Shown here: positions 50,668 through 59,102 of the stretch, in pieces
Layout of the letters: each line of letters opens with the position of its first letter
Position numbering within the stretch: position 1 is the first letter of the stretch
DNA from: JACVRW01 sp963716215
GTDB lineage: Bacteria > Actinomycetota > Thermoleophilia > Solirubrobacterales > Thermoleophilaceae
DNA length: 64,000 bases
Assembly (NCBI GenBank): GCA_963716215.1
Contig: OY970298.1
Location: forward strand, 3,224,001-3,288,000
Direction: 5' to 3'
The notes under the pieces: model-generated
The model's input: only the letters and a program-made list of their open reading frames with translations
Told to the model about the DNA's origin: nothing
Database searches by the model: none
Position numbers and translations under genes: made by a program

Positions 50668-52827
50668 TCAGGCTCGTGACAGCTCGCGGCCGAGGCGCGC
50701 CGCGTAGAGGGAGCGCACCCGGCGCAGGCGCGCCTCGGGTGAGGGCCACGCCGCGACCAGCGCGCCCAGCACCGCGATCGCGCCGCCGATCCAGATCCAG
50801 GTGACCAGTGGCGACACGATCGCCCGGAACGCCGCCGGCGGCGGGTCCTGGCTGTACATCTCCGTGAGGGTGCGGATCACGATCGCCTGGACCTGCCCGG
50901 GCGAGTCGGCAAAGGTGCGGTCGGCGCGGGCGATCGGCTTCTGGAGTGAGACCAGGTCGGGGCGAACCGCCAGCCAGAAGTCGCGGCGCAGGCCCCAGCG
51001 CACGTCCACCTCGCTGTTGGCCTCGCCGTCGAAGAAGCGCGAGATCACGCCCTTGGATGGGTCGTTCGTCGAGTAGTAGTTGCGCGACGGCCGCAGCGTG
51101 AAGGTCTCGTCGCCTTTGCGCACCCGCATCACGGCGCCCAGCGAGATCGGCGCGCCGGTGCCGGCGCTGTCGCCGCCGAGCTTCGCCGTGGGCCGCTGGT
51201 AGGTGACCTGGTAGTCGCCGACATTCACGCTCTCCCCAGGCGACAGCCGCACGTCGCGCTGCTGGATGAACGCCGAGGAGGCCGCCACGCCGAGGAACAG
51301 CACCGCGATGCCGGCGTGCACGAGGAAGCCGCCGTAGCGGCGCCGGTTGCGCCCGGTCAGCCGCGCGAGCGCGCGCGGCCAGGACTCTCCGGTCATAACC
51401 CGGCGGGCGCTGGCCCCGCGCCAGAACTCCTGCCCCACCACCGACAGCACGAATGCCACGAAGCAGAACATGATCAGCGAGGGGATGCTGTCGGCGGCGT
51501 TGGTCAGCGCAAGCAGTACGACCAGCACCAGGCCGGTCAGCGCGAGCGGCACCGCCAGGACGCGCTTGAGCATCCCCGGCGTGACGCGTCGCCAGGCCAG
51601 CACCGGCCCGATGCCGGTGAGCAGCACCAGTGCCAGCGCCAGCGGGGTGGTCAGGCGGTCGAACCAGGGCGGGCCCACGGTCGCCTCGGTGCCCGTGATC
51701 GCCTCCGAGATCAGCGGGAAGAACGTGCCCCACATGATCACCAGGCAGAGCCCCACCAGCACGAGGTTGTTGAGCAGGAAGAACGCTTCGCGCGACAGCA
51801 GCGAGTCGAGCTTGGCCTCCGAGCGCAGGTCAGGCAGGCGCAGGATGATCAGCACGGCCGAGAGGGCGATCACCGCGCCGATGAACACGAGCATCTGGAC
51901 CCCGATCGTCGAGGCGCCGAAGGCGTGGATCGAGTCGAGGATGCCGCTGCGCACGAGGAAGGTGCCGAGCAGCGCGAACACGAACGTCGCGCAGATCAGC
52001 GACGCGTTCCACACCTTCAGCATCCCGCGCTTCTCCTGCACCATGATCGAGTGCAGGAACGCCGTGCCGAGCAGCCACGGCATCAGCGACGCGTTCTCGA
52101 CGGGGTCCCAGGCCCAGTAGCCGCCCCAGCCGAGCTCCGTGTACGACCAGAGCGCGCCGAGCATGATCCCGGTGCCGAGGAACGTCCAGGCGATCAGCGC
52201 GAAGCGGCGCGTGGCGCGGATCCAGTCGGCGCCGGTCCGACGCGTGATCAGCGCCCCGATCGCGAACGCGAACGGGATCGAGAAGCCCACGTAGCCCGTG
52301 TAGAGCATCGGCGGGTGGATCATCATCGCCGGGTGGCGCAGCAGCGGGTTGAGCCCCGCGCCCTCGGGCGGCACGACCGCCAGCGTGTCGAACGGGTTCT
52401 CCCAGCCCAGCATTAGGAAGAGGAAGAACGCGCCGACGGCGCCGAGCACAGCCGTGGCCCAGGGCGCGATGTCGCGCAGCGAGCGCCGCGTCAGGAACAG
52501 CACCGCGGTCGAGAACAGGGACAGCAGGGTGACCCACAGCAGCAGGGAGCCGTCCTGGGTGGCCCATACGGCGGTGACCTTGTAGAAGGTGGGCGTGTCG
52601 GTGGACGAGCCCTCGGCCACGAGCGCGTAGGAGAAGTCGGACCGCAGGAAGGCCGACTCGAGGATCGCGAAGGCGCCGACGCACAGCGCCGCCATGCAGT
52701 AGATCGCGCGCCGGCCGGAGGTGACCCACTCGCTGCGGCCCGTGCGGGCGCCGTGAATCGATGCGAAGACCGCGTAGAAGGCGGTCAGCAGCGCGACGGC
52801 CAGGCAGGCGGAGCCGACCCCGGCCAC
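50668..52827 (-). CDS. ccmF: Cytochrome c haem lyase subunit CcmF
   Basis: A 719-aa integral membrane protein of the system I lyase that attaches haem to CxxCH apocytochromes on the outer side. About fourteen helices, with the haem-handling WWD-type motif WGGYWAWDPVENASL at ~residue 240-255, conserved His pairs (HPAMMIHPPMLY and FLHSIMV, LVHAGIA), and a large external domain in the last ~170 residues. ATG 52827 is 1 bp from the ccmE stop. Together with ccmE it forms the minus-strand operon cupin-ccmE-ccmF-ccmI-like. Confidence 0.93.
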   Translation of the reverse strand: MAGVGSACLAVALLTAFYAVFASIHGARTGRSEWVTSGRRAIYCMAALCVGAFAILESAFLRSDFSYALVAEGSSTDTPTFYKVTAVWATQDGSLLLWVTLLSLFSTAVLFLTRRSLRDIAPWATAVLGAVGAFFLFLMLGWENPFDTLAVVPPEGAGLNPLLRHPAMMIHPPMLYTGYVGFSIPFAFAIGALITRRTGADWIRATRRFALIAWTFLGTGIMLGALWSYTELGWGGYWAWDPVENASLMPWLLGTAFLHSIMVQEKRGMLKVWNASLICATFVFALLGTFLVRSGILDSIHAFGASTIGVQMLVFIGAVIALSAVLIILRLPDLRSEAKLDSLLSREAFFLLNNLVLVGLCLVIMWGTFFPLISEAITGTEATVGPPWFDRLTTPLALALVLLTGIGPVLAWRRVTPGMLKRVLAVPLALTGLVLVVLLALTNAADSIPSLIMFCFVAFVLSVVGQEFWRGASARRVMTGESWPRALARLTGRNRRRYGGFLVHAGIAVLFLGVAASSAFIQQRDVRLSPGESVNVGDYQVTYQRPTAKLGGDSAGTGAPISLGAVMRVRKGDETFTLRPSRNYYSTNDPSKGVISRFFDGEANSEVDVRWGLRRDFWLAVRPDLVSLQKPIARADRTFADSPGQVQAIVIRTLTEMYSQDPPPAAFRAIVSPLVTWIWIGGAIAVLGALVAAWPSPEARLRRVRSLYAARLGRELSRA

Positions 52828-52828
52828 G

Positions 52829-53221
52829 TCAGCTGGACTGCTCGTCCTTGGTGAACTTCGACGGGCACTTGGTCACGAGCGAGTCGCGCTCCGCGACGAA
52901 GGTGCCCTGCTTCAGCTCGCCTGAGACGATCACCTCGCGACCGTCGCGGAACGGGTCCGGCACCGCGCCCGTGTAGGTGACCGGCACCGACTCGGTGCCG
53001 TCGCGGTCGCGGATCCGGAAGCGCAGCTCGTCGCCCGAGTGGGCGATCGAGCCCTTCACCACCTTGCCGGTCAGCTCGTAGGACTGGCCCTCGCGCAGCT
53101 CGGACGGCTTGGCGGCCTCCGAGGCGGCGCTGAAGCTCGTGTACGCGAGCACCGTGGCCAGGCACACGGCGGCGCCGAGCGCCACGGCAAGCCTGATCTT
53201 GCGCTTGCGGGAAGGGTCCAC
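52829..53221 (-). CDS. ccmE: Haem chaperone CcmE, Cys-type variant
   Basis: A 130-aa membrane-anchored haem chaperone passing haem to CcmF. One N-terminal helix (IRLAVALGAAVCLATVLAY), then the OB-fold: SYELTGKVVKGSI, LRFRIRDRDGTESVPVTY, GAVPDPFRDGREVIVSGE, LKQGTFVAERDSLVTKC. Known CcmE binds haem through His in HxxxY; here that position reads CPSKF, a Cys (~residue 119) with Phe in place of Tyr. Cys-type CcmE exists (CxxxY in some bacteria and archaea), but the Phe is unusual. GTG start. Its stop is 1 bp from the ccmF start. Confidence 0.87.
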   Translation of the reverse strand: MDPSRKRKIRLAVALGAAVCLATVLAYTSFSAASEAAKPSELREGQSYELTGKVVKGSIAHSGDELRFRIRDRDGTESVPVTYTGAVPDPFRDGREVIVSGELKQGTFVAERDSLVTKCPSKFTKDEQSS

Positions 53222-53259
53222 GGGCTGGATTCTGGCAGGCGCCGCGGGCTATGTGGCGC

Positions 53260-53586
53260 CTACCCGCGCTGGCTCGGATGCCCGTCGCCCGGCCAGGGCG
53301 ACAGCAGCAGGATCAGGCGGGCGTCGCTGCCAGCGCGCACCTCGTGGCGCTCCGCGGGCTCGAAGTGGGCCAGGAAGCCTGGACCGCCGCTCACGGACTG
53401 CCCGCCCTGGGTGACCTCGATCTCCCCGCTGGCCACCACCAGCCACGCGCGCTCGTGCACCTGGTGCTCCGCCAGCGACTCGCCGGCGGGCAGGTTGATC
53501 GCGATCACTCGCGTCTCGTCGTCCGAGCGCAGCACTTCCGGCTGATGCGGTTGCACGTCGAGCGAGGCGATGTCCCAGGTGTCCAT
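53260..53586 (-). CDS. Cupin-domain protein
   Basis: A 108-aa small beta-barrel protein. Cupin motif 1 is visible as GESLAEHQVHERAWLVVASG (His, His, Glu ligands), and motif 2 as HFEPAERHEVRAGSDARLIL with its His. A metal site is likely; function is unassigned, since small cupins include dioxygenases, isomerases and sensors. Lies 38 bp upstream of ccmE on the same strand and 20 bp downstream of the antiporter. Confidence 0.8.
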   Translation of the reverse strand: MDTWDIASLDVQPHQPEVLRSDDETRVIAINLPAGESLAEHQVHERAWLVVASGEIEVTQGGQSVSGGPGFLAHFEPAERHEVRAGSDARLILLLSPWPGDGHPSQRG

Positions 53587-53606
53587 GGGCGCAAACTATG
53601 CCGCAA

Positions 53607-54809
53607 CTAGGTGCGCTCGGCTCGCCGCGCGATCCACTCCGCCCCCGGGTGGTCGGTCAGGCCGTGCACAATGATCGAGACGAACACGACCAGCGCGGCG
53701 ATCGCCACGATGCGGGCGGCGTCCGGGGCCCCCGAGCCGAGCACGAACAGCGCGAACGTCATGGTCGCCACCCCCTTCGGGCCGAACCACGCCATGAACG
53801 CCTTGCCGGCCGTGTCGACCTCGCGGACCCCGATCAGGGCGGTGAACACGGCTACCGGACGCGCAACGAGCAGGGTGAACACCACCACGCCGATCGCAGC
53901 CCAGCCGTCCCCGAACAGCGTGTCGAAGCTGAACAGTGCTCCGAACACGAGGAAGACGCCCAGCTTGACGACCTCGATCAGGTCCTCGGAGCGCTCCTCG
54001 AAGCACTCGCGGATGTCGGGTCGCCAGATCCCGAAGCCGATCGCCGCCACGAACACCGAGATGAACCCGTTCCCCTCGGGCGGGAGCACCGCGGCTCCGT
54101 AGGCCGCGAAGGCCAGCCCGACCGCGTAGAGGCCCTTCTGGTGAGAGCTGGCGCCGCGCGGCATCAGGCGCGCGGCGACGAAGGCGATCAGCACGCCCGT
54201 GAGCGCTCCGACGCCCACGTCCTGTACGACGAACTGCCACCACACGAAATCGTCGCGCGATTCGGCGGCAGCCGTGAGCGCGAGCACGGCTGGTAGGGCC
54301 AGGCCGTCGTTGAGGCCCGACTCCAGGTTGAGCGAGTGGCGGATGATGCGCGGGACGCGCGGGTTGGTGACGACCGCCGAGGAGAGCACGGGGTCGGTGG
54401 GCGAGAGCAGCGCGCCCAAGAGGAACGAAGCGGTCCAGTCGAGGTCGGTCAGCGTGTGGACGGCCACGGCCACGAGCGCGGCCGTCAGCGGCATCGCGAG
54501 CACGAGCTTGCGGAAAGGCAGGCGCCAGGCCTTCTGCAGCATCTCCTCCTCTACCTCGAGCCCGTCTCTGAACAGGATCAGCACGAGCGCGACGACCGCC
54601 AGCCCTTGGACGAAGTCCGAGTGCGGCTCGAGGTCGAGCACCTCCAGGCCGCCCTCGCCGAGCACGAAGCCGGCAACCACGAAGGCCGCCGTGAGCGACA
54701 GGAAGCTGCGCTTGGCGAGCCCCGCGAAGAGCGCGCCGGCCATCAGCAACACGCCGAACACGGCGGCCGGCTCCTGCAGGAAGTCCACGCCGGCGGCAAC
54801 GGGGGGCAC
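53607..54809 (-). CDS. Cation/proton antiporter (CPA1/NhaP-type)
   Basis: A 400-aa membrane antiporter with about twelve helices. Seen: ALVLILFRDGLEVEEE, LLGALLSPTDPVLSSAVV (the broken helix with the ion-site Asp in SPTDPV), NLESGLNDGLALPAVLALT (with the N-D pair of CPA1 enzymes) and WFGPKGVATMTFALFVLGSG. There is no C-terminal regulatory domain; 400 aa is transport core only. ND instead of DD at the site points to electroneutral exchange (Na+ or K+ for H+). ATG 54809; divergent from the GH2 gene, 25 bp away. Confidence 0.88.
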   Translation of the reverse strand: MPPVAAGVDFLQEPAAVFGVLLMAGALFAGLAKRSFLSLTAAFVVAGFVLGEGGLEVLDLEPHSDFVQGLAVVALVLILFRDGLEVEEEMLQKAWRLPFRKLVLAMPLTAALVAVAVHTLTDLDWTASFLLGALLSPTDPVLSSAVVTNPRVPRIIRHSLNLESGLNDGLALPAVLALTAAAESRDDFVWWQFVVQDVGVGALTGVLIAFVAARLMPRGASSHQKGLYAVGLAFAAYGAAVLPPEGNGFISVFVAAIGFGIWRPDIRECFEERSEDLIEVVKLGVFLVFGALFSFDTLFGDGWAAIGVVVFTLLVARPVAVFTALIGVREVDTAGKAFMAWFGPKGVATMTFALFVLGSGAPDAARIVAIAALVVFVSIIVHGLTDHPGAEWIARRAERT

Positions 54810-54834
54810 GCCCGGAAGCTACCTTGAAGGGTGC

Positions 54835-56724
54835 GTGAGGAGGGCTCTCGCAACCAGCGCCGCGCTCGCGGTCGGGTTCCCCGCTGCTGCCGCGGCGGCT
54901 CCGCCGAGCGCGCAGATGCTGTCCCAGGGCTGGGAGGTGCGCAGCCAGCAGGCCGCGCCGGCGCCGCCCCAGCCCGCTCCCCCGGTGGAGGGGCAGCCCG
55001 AGGGCGTGCCGACGACACCCGGAGCGACGGGCGCCCCTGGCGGGCACGCGACGCAGCAGACCAGCTGGAGCCCCATCACCGTGCCGAGCGTGTTCAACGT
55101 CAAGGCCGTCGCGGCGGAGTACGCCGGGCAGGTGCGCCGCTACCGGCTGCGCTTCACGGGCCCGCGCACCCCGCGCGGGTTCCGCTGGCTGATCGAGTTC
55201 CAGAGCGTGCGCCGAGCCGCGACCGTGTTCCTGAACGGGCGCCGGCTGGGCCGCAACGTGGATCCGTACACGCCGTTCACCTTCGAGGCGCGCGGCCTGC
55301 GGCCCGGGCGCGCCAACCAGCTGGTCGTGGTAGTCGACAGCCGCAAGGACCCGCGCTTGCCCGAGGGCTGGTGGAACTGGGGCGGGATCGTGCGTCCGGT
55401 GCGCCTGATCCCGGCGGGGCGGGCCCACCTCCAGGACCTCGGGACGCTGTCCCGTGTGCGCTGCAGCGGTCCGGCTACCGGTTGCAGGGCCGAGCTGCTC
55501 CTGGACGGCGTGCTTCAGCGCAGCGGCGCCGGCGAGCTGGCGTCGAAGCTGGCGGTGGAGCTGCGCGCGCCCTCGGGTCGCGTGATCAAGCGCAGCTTCC
55601 GCCTGCCGCGCCAGGGTGCCGACCGGCGCCGCGTGCGCCTGTCGATGCGGGTGCCGGCACCCGAGCTGTGGAAGCCCGAGGACCCGAAGCTGTACTCGGC
55701 CCGGATCGAGCTGCGCGATCGCGGCGTGCTCCAGCAGGTCGAGCGGCGCCGGGTCGGTCTGCGCTCGGTGACGGTCAGGCGCGGGCTGCTCTACCTCAAC
55801 AACAGGCGCATCAAGCTGGCCGGGGCATCGATCCACGAGGACATGCCCGGCAGCGGGGCGGCGCTCACCGATGCCGACATGGACCGCATCGTGGCCGACC
55901 TGAAGGAGGTGGGCGCGAACGTCACGCGATCCCACTACGTGCTCAACGACGGGCTGCTCGCCCGCCTCGACGCGGCCGGGATCATGGTCTGGAACCAGGC
56001 GCCGATCTGGCAGCGCGATCGCCGGGCCAACGTCCTGCGCCAGCCGCTCCAGCGGCGCCGGGCCTACGAGACCGTCCGCCGCACCGTCATCGCCGCCCGC
56101 AGCCATCCGTCGGTGATCACGCATTCCGTCGCGAACGAGCTCTGGTCGCGCCCCGACGATCGGCCCGGGGTGACCCGCCTCTACCTCGAGAACGCGCAGC
56201 GAATCGCGCGCGACCTCGACCCGACGCTGCCGATCTCGGTCGACATCAACGGCCGCCCCCACCACCCCGAGCAGTTCACGTACCACAAGTTCGACATGCT
56301 CGGGATCAACCAGTACTTCGGCTGGTACCGGTGGGTCGAGAACTTCGACGACCTGCCGCTCTACCTGCAGGAGATGCGCGACCTCTACCCCGGGCTGGCG
56401 CTGGTGATGACGGAGTTCGGCGCCGAGGCTCGCCCGGAGCGCGCCAACAGCCCGGTCGACCTCAAGGGCAGCTACGCCTTCCAGACCTTCCACCTCGGCC
56501 GCACCCTCGACGTGGCGGACGCGGCCCCGATCTCGGGCGCGATCTACTGGACGCTCAGGGAGTTCGAGATCTACCCGGGGTGGTCGGGCGGCGCCGGCCA
56601 GCGCCCGCCGGAGTTCCGGCCGAACACACGCCACCAGAAGGGCCTGCTCACGTACGAGGGCGAGAAGAAGCCCGCCTGGTTCCTCGCGCGCGACCGCTTC
56701 AAGGCCACCCCGCTGTACCCCTGA
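54835..56724 (+). CDS. Secreted glycoside hydrolase family 2 enzyme
   Basis: A 629-aa exported beta-glycosidase. Signal peptide RRALATSAALAVGFPAAAAA; a Pro/Gly linker; the sugar-binding jelly-roll (~75-210; VRRYRLRFTGPRTPRGFRW, VFLNGRRLGRNVDPYTPFTF); the Ig-like domain (~215-310) and the TIM barrel (~310-600). In the barrel, RIKLAGASIHEDMPG aligns with the family start, acid/base Glu is in VANELWSR (~residue 435), and the nucleophile in LVMTEFGAE (~525). GH2 members include beta-glucuronidase, -galactosidase and -mannosidase; which one applies here cannot be told. GTG start with GAAGGGT ahead. Confidence 0.85.
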   Translation: MRRALATSAALAVGFPAAAAAAPPSAQMLSQGWEVRSQQAAPAPPQPAPPVEGQPEGVPTTPGATGAPGGHATQQTSWSPITVPSVFNVKAVAAEYAGQVRRYRLRFTGPRTPRGFRWLIEFQSVRRAATVFLNGRRLGRNVDPYTPFTFEARGLRPGRANQLVVVVDSRKDPRLPEGWWNWGGIVRPVRLIPAGRAHLQDLGTLSRVRCSGPATGCRAELLLDGVLQRSGAGELASKLAVELRAPSGRVIKRSFRLPRQGADRRRVRLSMRVPAPELWKPEDPKLYSARIELRDRGVLQQVERRRVGLRSVTVRRGLLYLNNRRIKLAGASIHEDMPGSGAALTDADMDRIVADLKEVGANVTRSHYVLNDGLLARLDAAGIMVWNQAPIWQRDRRANVLRQPLQRRRAYETVRRTVIAARSHPSVITHSVANELWSRPDDRPGVTRLYLENAQRIARDLDPTLPISVDINGRPHHPEQFTYHKFDMLGINQYFGWYRWVENFDDLPLYLQEMRDLYPGLALVMTEFGAEARPERANSPVDLKGSYAFQTFHLGRTLDVADAAPISGAIYWTLREFEIYPGWSGGAGQRPPEFRPNTRHQKGLLTYEGEKKPAWFLARDRFKATPLYP

Positions 56725-56771
56725 ACCGACGGCCCCGAGCCATCCCCGCAGCGGTCACTACCTTCAGTCGG

Positions 56772-57902
56772 ATGTCCGGCTCGTCCAGACAACTCCTGAT
56801 GCGCGATCCGTGGCTGCGGCTGCGCGTGCGCGCCTGGCCGATCCTGCAGACCGCCGCGGCCGCGGTCGTCGCCTGGTACCTGGCCAAGCTCCTCCTGCCG
56901 GAGGAGCAGCCGGTGTTCGCTTCGATCGCCGCGGTCGTGGCGCTCGGTGCGACCTACGGGCAGCGCTCCGAGCGGGCGATCGAGCTGGTCGGGGGAGTCG
57001 TGCTCGGGATCGGCGTGGCCGACCTGCTGGTGCGAGTGATCGGCACCGGGCCGGCGCAGATCGGATTGATGGTCCTGCTGGCGATGTCAGCCGCGGTGAT
57101 GCTCGGCGGCGGGCCGCTGCTGGTGACCGAGGCAGCGGTGTCGGCGATCCTGCTCGTGGTGCTGGAGCCCACCAGCGCCGGCCTGGCTCCGAGCCGCGTG
57201 GTCGAGGCCGTGGTCGGCGGCGGCGTGGCGCTTGCCGTCAGCGCGCTCGCGTTCCCGCCCGATCCCGTGGTGCTCGTGGGCCGCTCGGCCCAGAGCCTCT
57301 TCGGTGGGCTCGGGCACGCACTCGAGGAGCTGGCGGCGGCCCTGGCCGAGCGCGACACCGAGCGGGCGCAGGCGGCGCTGCAGGCGGCGCGCGATCTCGA
57401 CGCCGACGTACACGCCTTCGACGACGCGCTCGCCCTCGGTCACGAGACGGCTCGCTTCTCGCTCGGACGCCTGTCCTCGCGCGCGGCGCGGACGGAGCTG
57501 CAGCGCTACGAGCGCAGCGCTCGGCAGATCGACTTCGCCGTGCGCAACACCCGCGTGCTCGCGCGTCACGTGCTGCGGTTCCTGCGCGCGGGGCGTGCGG
57601 CCCCGGCGGAGCTGCCACCGGCGCTGCACGACCTCAGCCTCGCGGTGTGGGCGCTCGCGGCCGCGCTGGACGACCCGGCCCGATCCGATGGCGCAGTACG
57701 GGCGCACGCATCGCGTGCCTCCGCGCGCGCCGTGGAGAGCTTCGAGGGCGATCGCGACCTCGGGCTGGCGGAGATCGTCGCGCAGGTCAGGTCGACCGCG
57801 ATCGACCTGGTGCGCGCCGCCGAGGCCGGCGGCTCGCCCGCCGAGGTGCGCGTGGAGACCCCCACCGAGGAGCTGCTGATCGAGCTCCCGGCACCGGCCT
57901 AG
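56772..57902 (+). CDS. FUSC/aromatic acid exporter-like membrane protein
   Basis: A 376-aa protein. Six hydrophobic helices in residues ~20-160 (PILQTAAAAVVAWYLAKLLL, VFASIAAVVALGATYGQRSE, ELVGGVVLGIGVADLLV, GLMVLLAMSAAVMLGGGPLL, VSAILLVVLEP, EAVVGGGVALAVSALAF), then a long helical cytosolic half (EELAAALAERDTERAQAAL and so on). The ATYGQRSERAIELVGG block is the FUSC-type signature. Relatives export aromatic acids or are linked to the envelope. ATG 56772. Same strand as GH2, 47 bp after it. Confidence 0.78.
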   Translation: MSGSSRQLLMRDPWLRLRVRAWPILQTAAAAVVAWYLAKLLLPEEQPVFASIAAVVALGATYGQRSERAIELVGGVVLGIGVADLLVRVIGTGPAQIGLMVLLAMSAAVMLGGGPLLVTEAAVSAILLVVLEPTSAGLAPSRVVEAVVGGGVALAVSALAFPPDPVVLVGRSAQSLFGGLGHALEELAAALAERDTERAQAALQAARDLDADVHAFDDALALGHETARFSLGRLSSRAARTELQRYERSARQIDFAVRNTRVLARHVLRFLRAGRAAPAELPPALHDLSLAVWALAAALDDPARSDGAVRAHASRASARAVESFEGDRDLGLAEIVAQVRSTAIDLVRAAEAGGSPAEVRVETPTEELLIELPAPA

Positions 57903-57926
57903 CCCGGCCAGGGCACGGGCCAAAAG

Positions 57927-57956
57927 CTCAAGCCCGCTTTAGCGGAACCCGATCTT
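57927..57956 (+). promoter_or_regulatory. Possible sigma-28/WhiG-type promoter
   Basis: CTCAAG (57927-57932), 16 bases, CCCGATCTT-type -10 (CCGATCTT at 57949-57956). Flagellar/WhiG sigma promoters read roughly (C)TCAAG/TAAAG, a 14-16 base gap, GCCGATAA. The spacer also contains CCGC-TTTA-GCGG, a small hairpin. A start site 5-8 bp on would fall at or next to ATG 57963, giving a leaderless message. Motif match is partial. Confidence 0.35.
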
Positions 57957-57962
57957 GGATGT

Positions 57963-58052
57963 ATGGCCCGCCATCTCGCGATCGCGTTCGCGCTGCTCGT
58001 GGCGTTCGCGGTGTTGATCGCGGCGATGGCCGTGTCCACTGCCGCGCGCTAG
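57963..58052 (+). CDS. Possible 29-aa single-helix membrane peptide
   Basis: ATG 57963 to TAG 58052. The peptide has a basic start (MARHL), one strongly hydrophobic helix (AIAFALLVAFAVLIAAMAV) and a polar end (STAAR), the make-up of a membrane microprotein or leader peptide. No Shine-Dalgarno is obvious, which would fit a leaderless transcript from the promoter-like site just upstream. Its CTAG is shared as stop with the convergent secreted-protein gene. Confidence 0.38.
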   Translation: MARHLAIAFALLVAFAVLIAAMAVSTAAR

Positions 58053-58426
58053 GCGCGGATCCGCAGCGCCACCGAGAGGCGCAGGGGCACCGGCGAGCCG
58101 TCCTTGCCGCTCTCGCAGCGCATGCGGGCGACCAGCAGCCAGCGGCCCGCCCCGACCTTCGCGCGCCGCGGCACCCACTCGAAGCGGAAGCGACCGTTGT
58201 CGCGTACGCGGACGGTGCCGATGCGGAACGCGTTCTGGTCGGAGCGCAGCGACAGGCGCACCGTGCGGCTGCAGAACTCGATCACCGGCCAGCCCTTGCC
58301 CGTAACCGCCAGGGTCTGGCCGAAGGTCACCGGGTTGGGGTTCGCGCGGAGCGTCCGCGCGGCGGAGGCCGGCGCCGCGGCGGTGAGGCACGCAACCACG
58401 ATCCCGAGCATCGCCAACCGCCGCAT
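58049..58426 (-). CDS. Small secreted Ig-like domain protein, function unknown
   Basis: A 125-aa protein with a signal peptide (MRRLAMLGIVVACLTAAAPA, cleavage near ASA) and one beta-sandwich-like domain: LRANPNPVTFGQTLAVTGKG at the start, FRIGTVRVRDNGRFRFEW, and GRWLLVARMRCESG at the end. The two Cys (EFCSRT and MRCESG) could pair. No family recognised beyond an IPT/Ig-like look. ATG 58426, overlapping the antisense tail of the 29-aa peptide by four bases. Confidence 0.6.
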   Translation of the reverse strand: MRRLAMLGIVVACLTAAAPASAARTLRANPNPVTFGQTLAVTGKGWPVIEFCSRTVRLSLRSDQNAFRIGTVRVRDNGRFRFEWVPRRAKVGAGRWLLVARMRCESGKDGSPVPLRLSVALRIRA

Positions 58427-58480
58427 GCCAAGGAAGCTACTCGGCGCGGCGGCCGGCTGGCAGCGGCTAGCCTGGGCGCA

Positions 58481-59092
58481 ATGCGGTGGCGATCCCTCGT
58501 CAAGGCGGTCCTGGCAGGGGCCGTGGCCCTGACCGTGCTCGCCGGCATGGGTGCCGCGGCCATCGTCGCCGCGACCGACGACGACGAGCCCACGCTGTTC
58601 GCCTCCGACCGGCCCGCGGGGCAGGAGCCGGAGCGCTCGCTCGGCGTGGAGACGCAGCCGAGCCCCGCGCCGGAGACCACCCCCGCCCCAGATCCGCCGA
58701 CGGAGACCGCGGAGCAGCCGCCCGAGCCGGTACTCGAGCCACCGCCCGAGCCGGCGCCGGCGGACGCGCCAGCCTCGACCACCCGCAAGACCCGCTTCCC
58801 GCGCGAGCGCAAGCAGCCCGACAACGATCCGGCGCCGAGGAACTTCGCGATTCCACCCGCGCGGGAGTTCTCCGGCACCGGCAACGCCTCCCTGGGCACG
58901 GTGCAGGTGCTGGAGCCCGCCGTGGTCAGGTGGCGCACCAAGGGGCGCTTCGAGCTGCGCTTCGGGCGCGAGTCGTTTCCGATCACCGCGCCCTCGGCCA
59001 CCGGCCAGCTGATCGTCCCGCCGTACAGCTTCGACAAGGTCCGCGTGATCGCCACCGGGCGATGGACGATCCGGATCACCCCGCAGAACTGA
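58481..59092 (+). CDS. Membrane-anchored or secreted protein with Pro-rich stalk, function unknown
   Basis: A 203-aa protein. N-terminal helix (LVKAVLAGAVALTVLAGMGA) acts as signal or anchor, followed by ~85 residues of Pro/Glu/Thr-rich stalk (ETTPAPDPPTETAEQPPEP) and a ~75-residue beta domain (FSGTGNASLGTVQVLEPAVV, RWRTKGRFELRF, RVIATGRWTIRI). The arrangement is that of wall-spanning display of a small domain outside. No family recognised. ATG 58481; 10 bp from the convergent GGDEF gene. Confidence 0.55.
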   Translation: MRWRSLVKAVLAGAVALTVLAGMGAAAIVAATDDDEPTLFASDRPAGQEPERSLGVETQPSPAPETTPAPDPPTETAEQPPEPVLEPPPEPAPADAPASTTRKTRFPRERKQPDNDPAPRNFAIPPAREFSGTGNASLGTVQVLEPAVVRWRTKGRFELRFGRESFPITAPSATGQLIVPPYSFDKVRVIATGRWTIRITPQN

Positions 59093-59102
59093 GCCGGCGC
59101 CG

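Noticed and set aside
53596..56634. 1012-aa minus ORF across antiporter and GH2 genes
   Set aside because: Shadow frame; the real genes have signal peptide, catalytic residues and membrane helices in the other frames.
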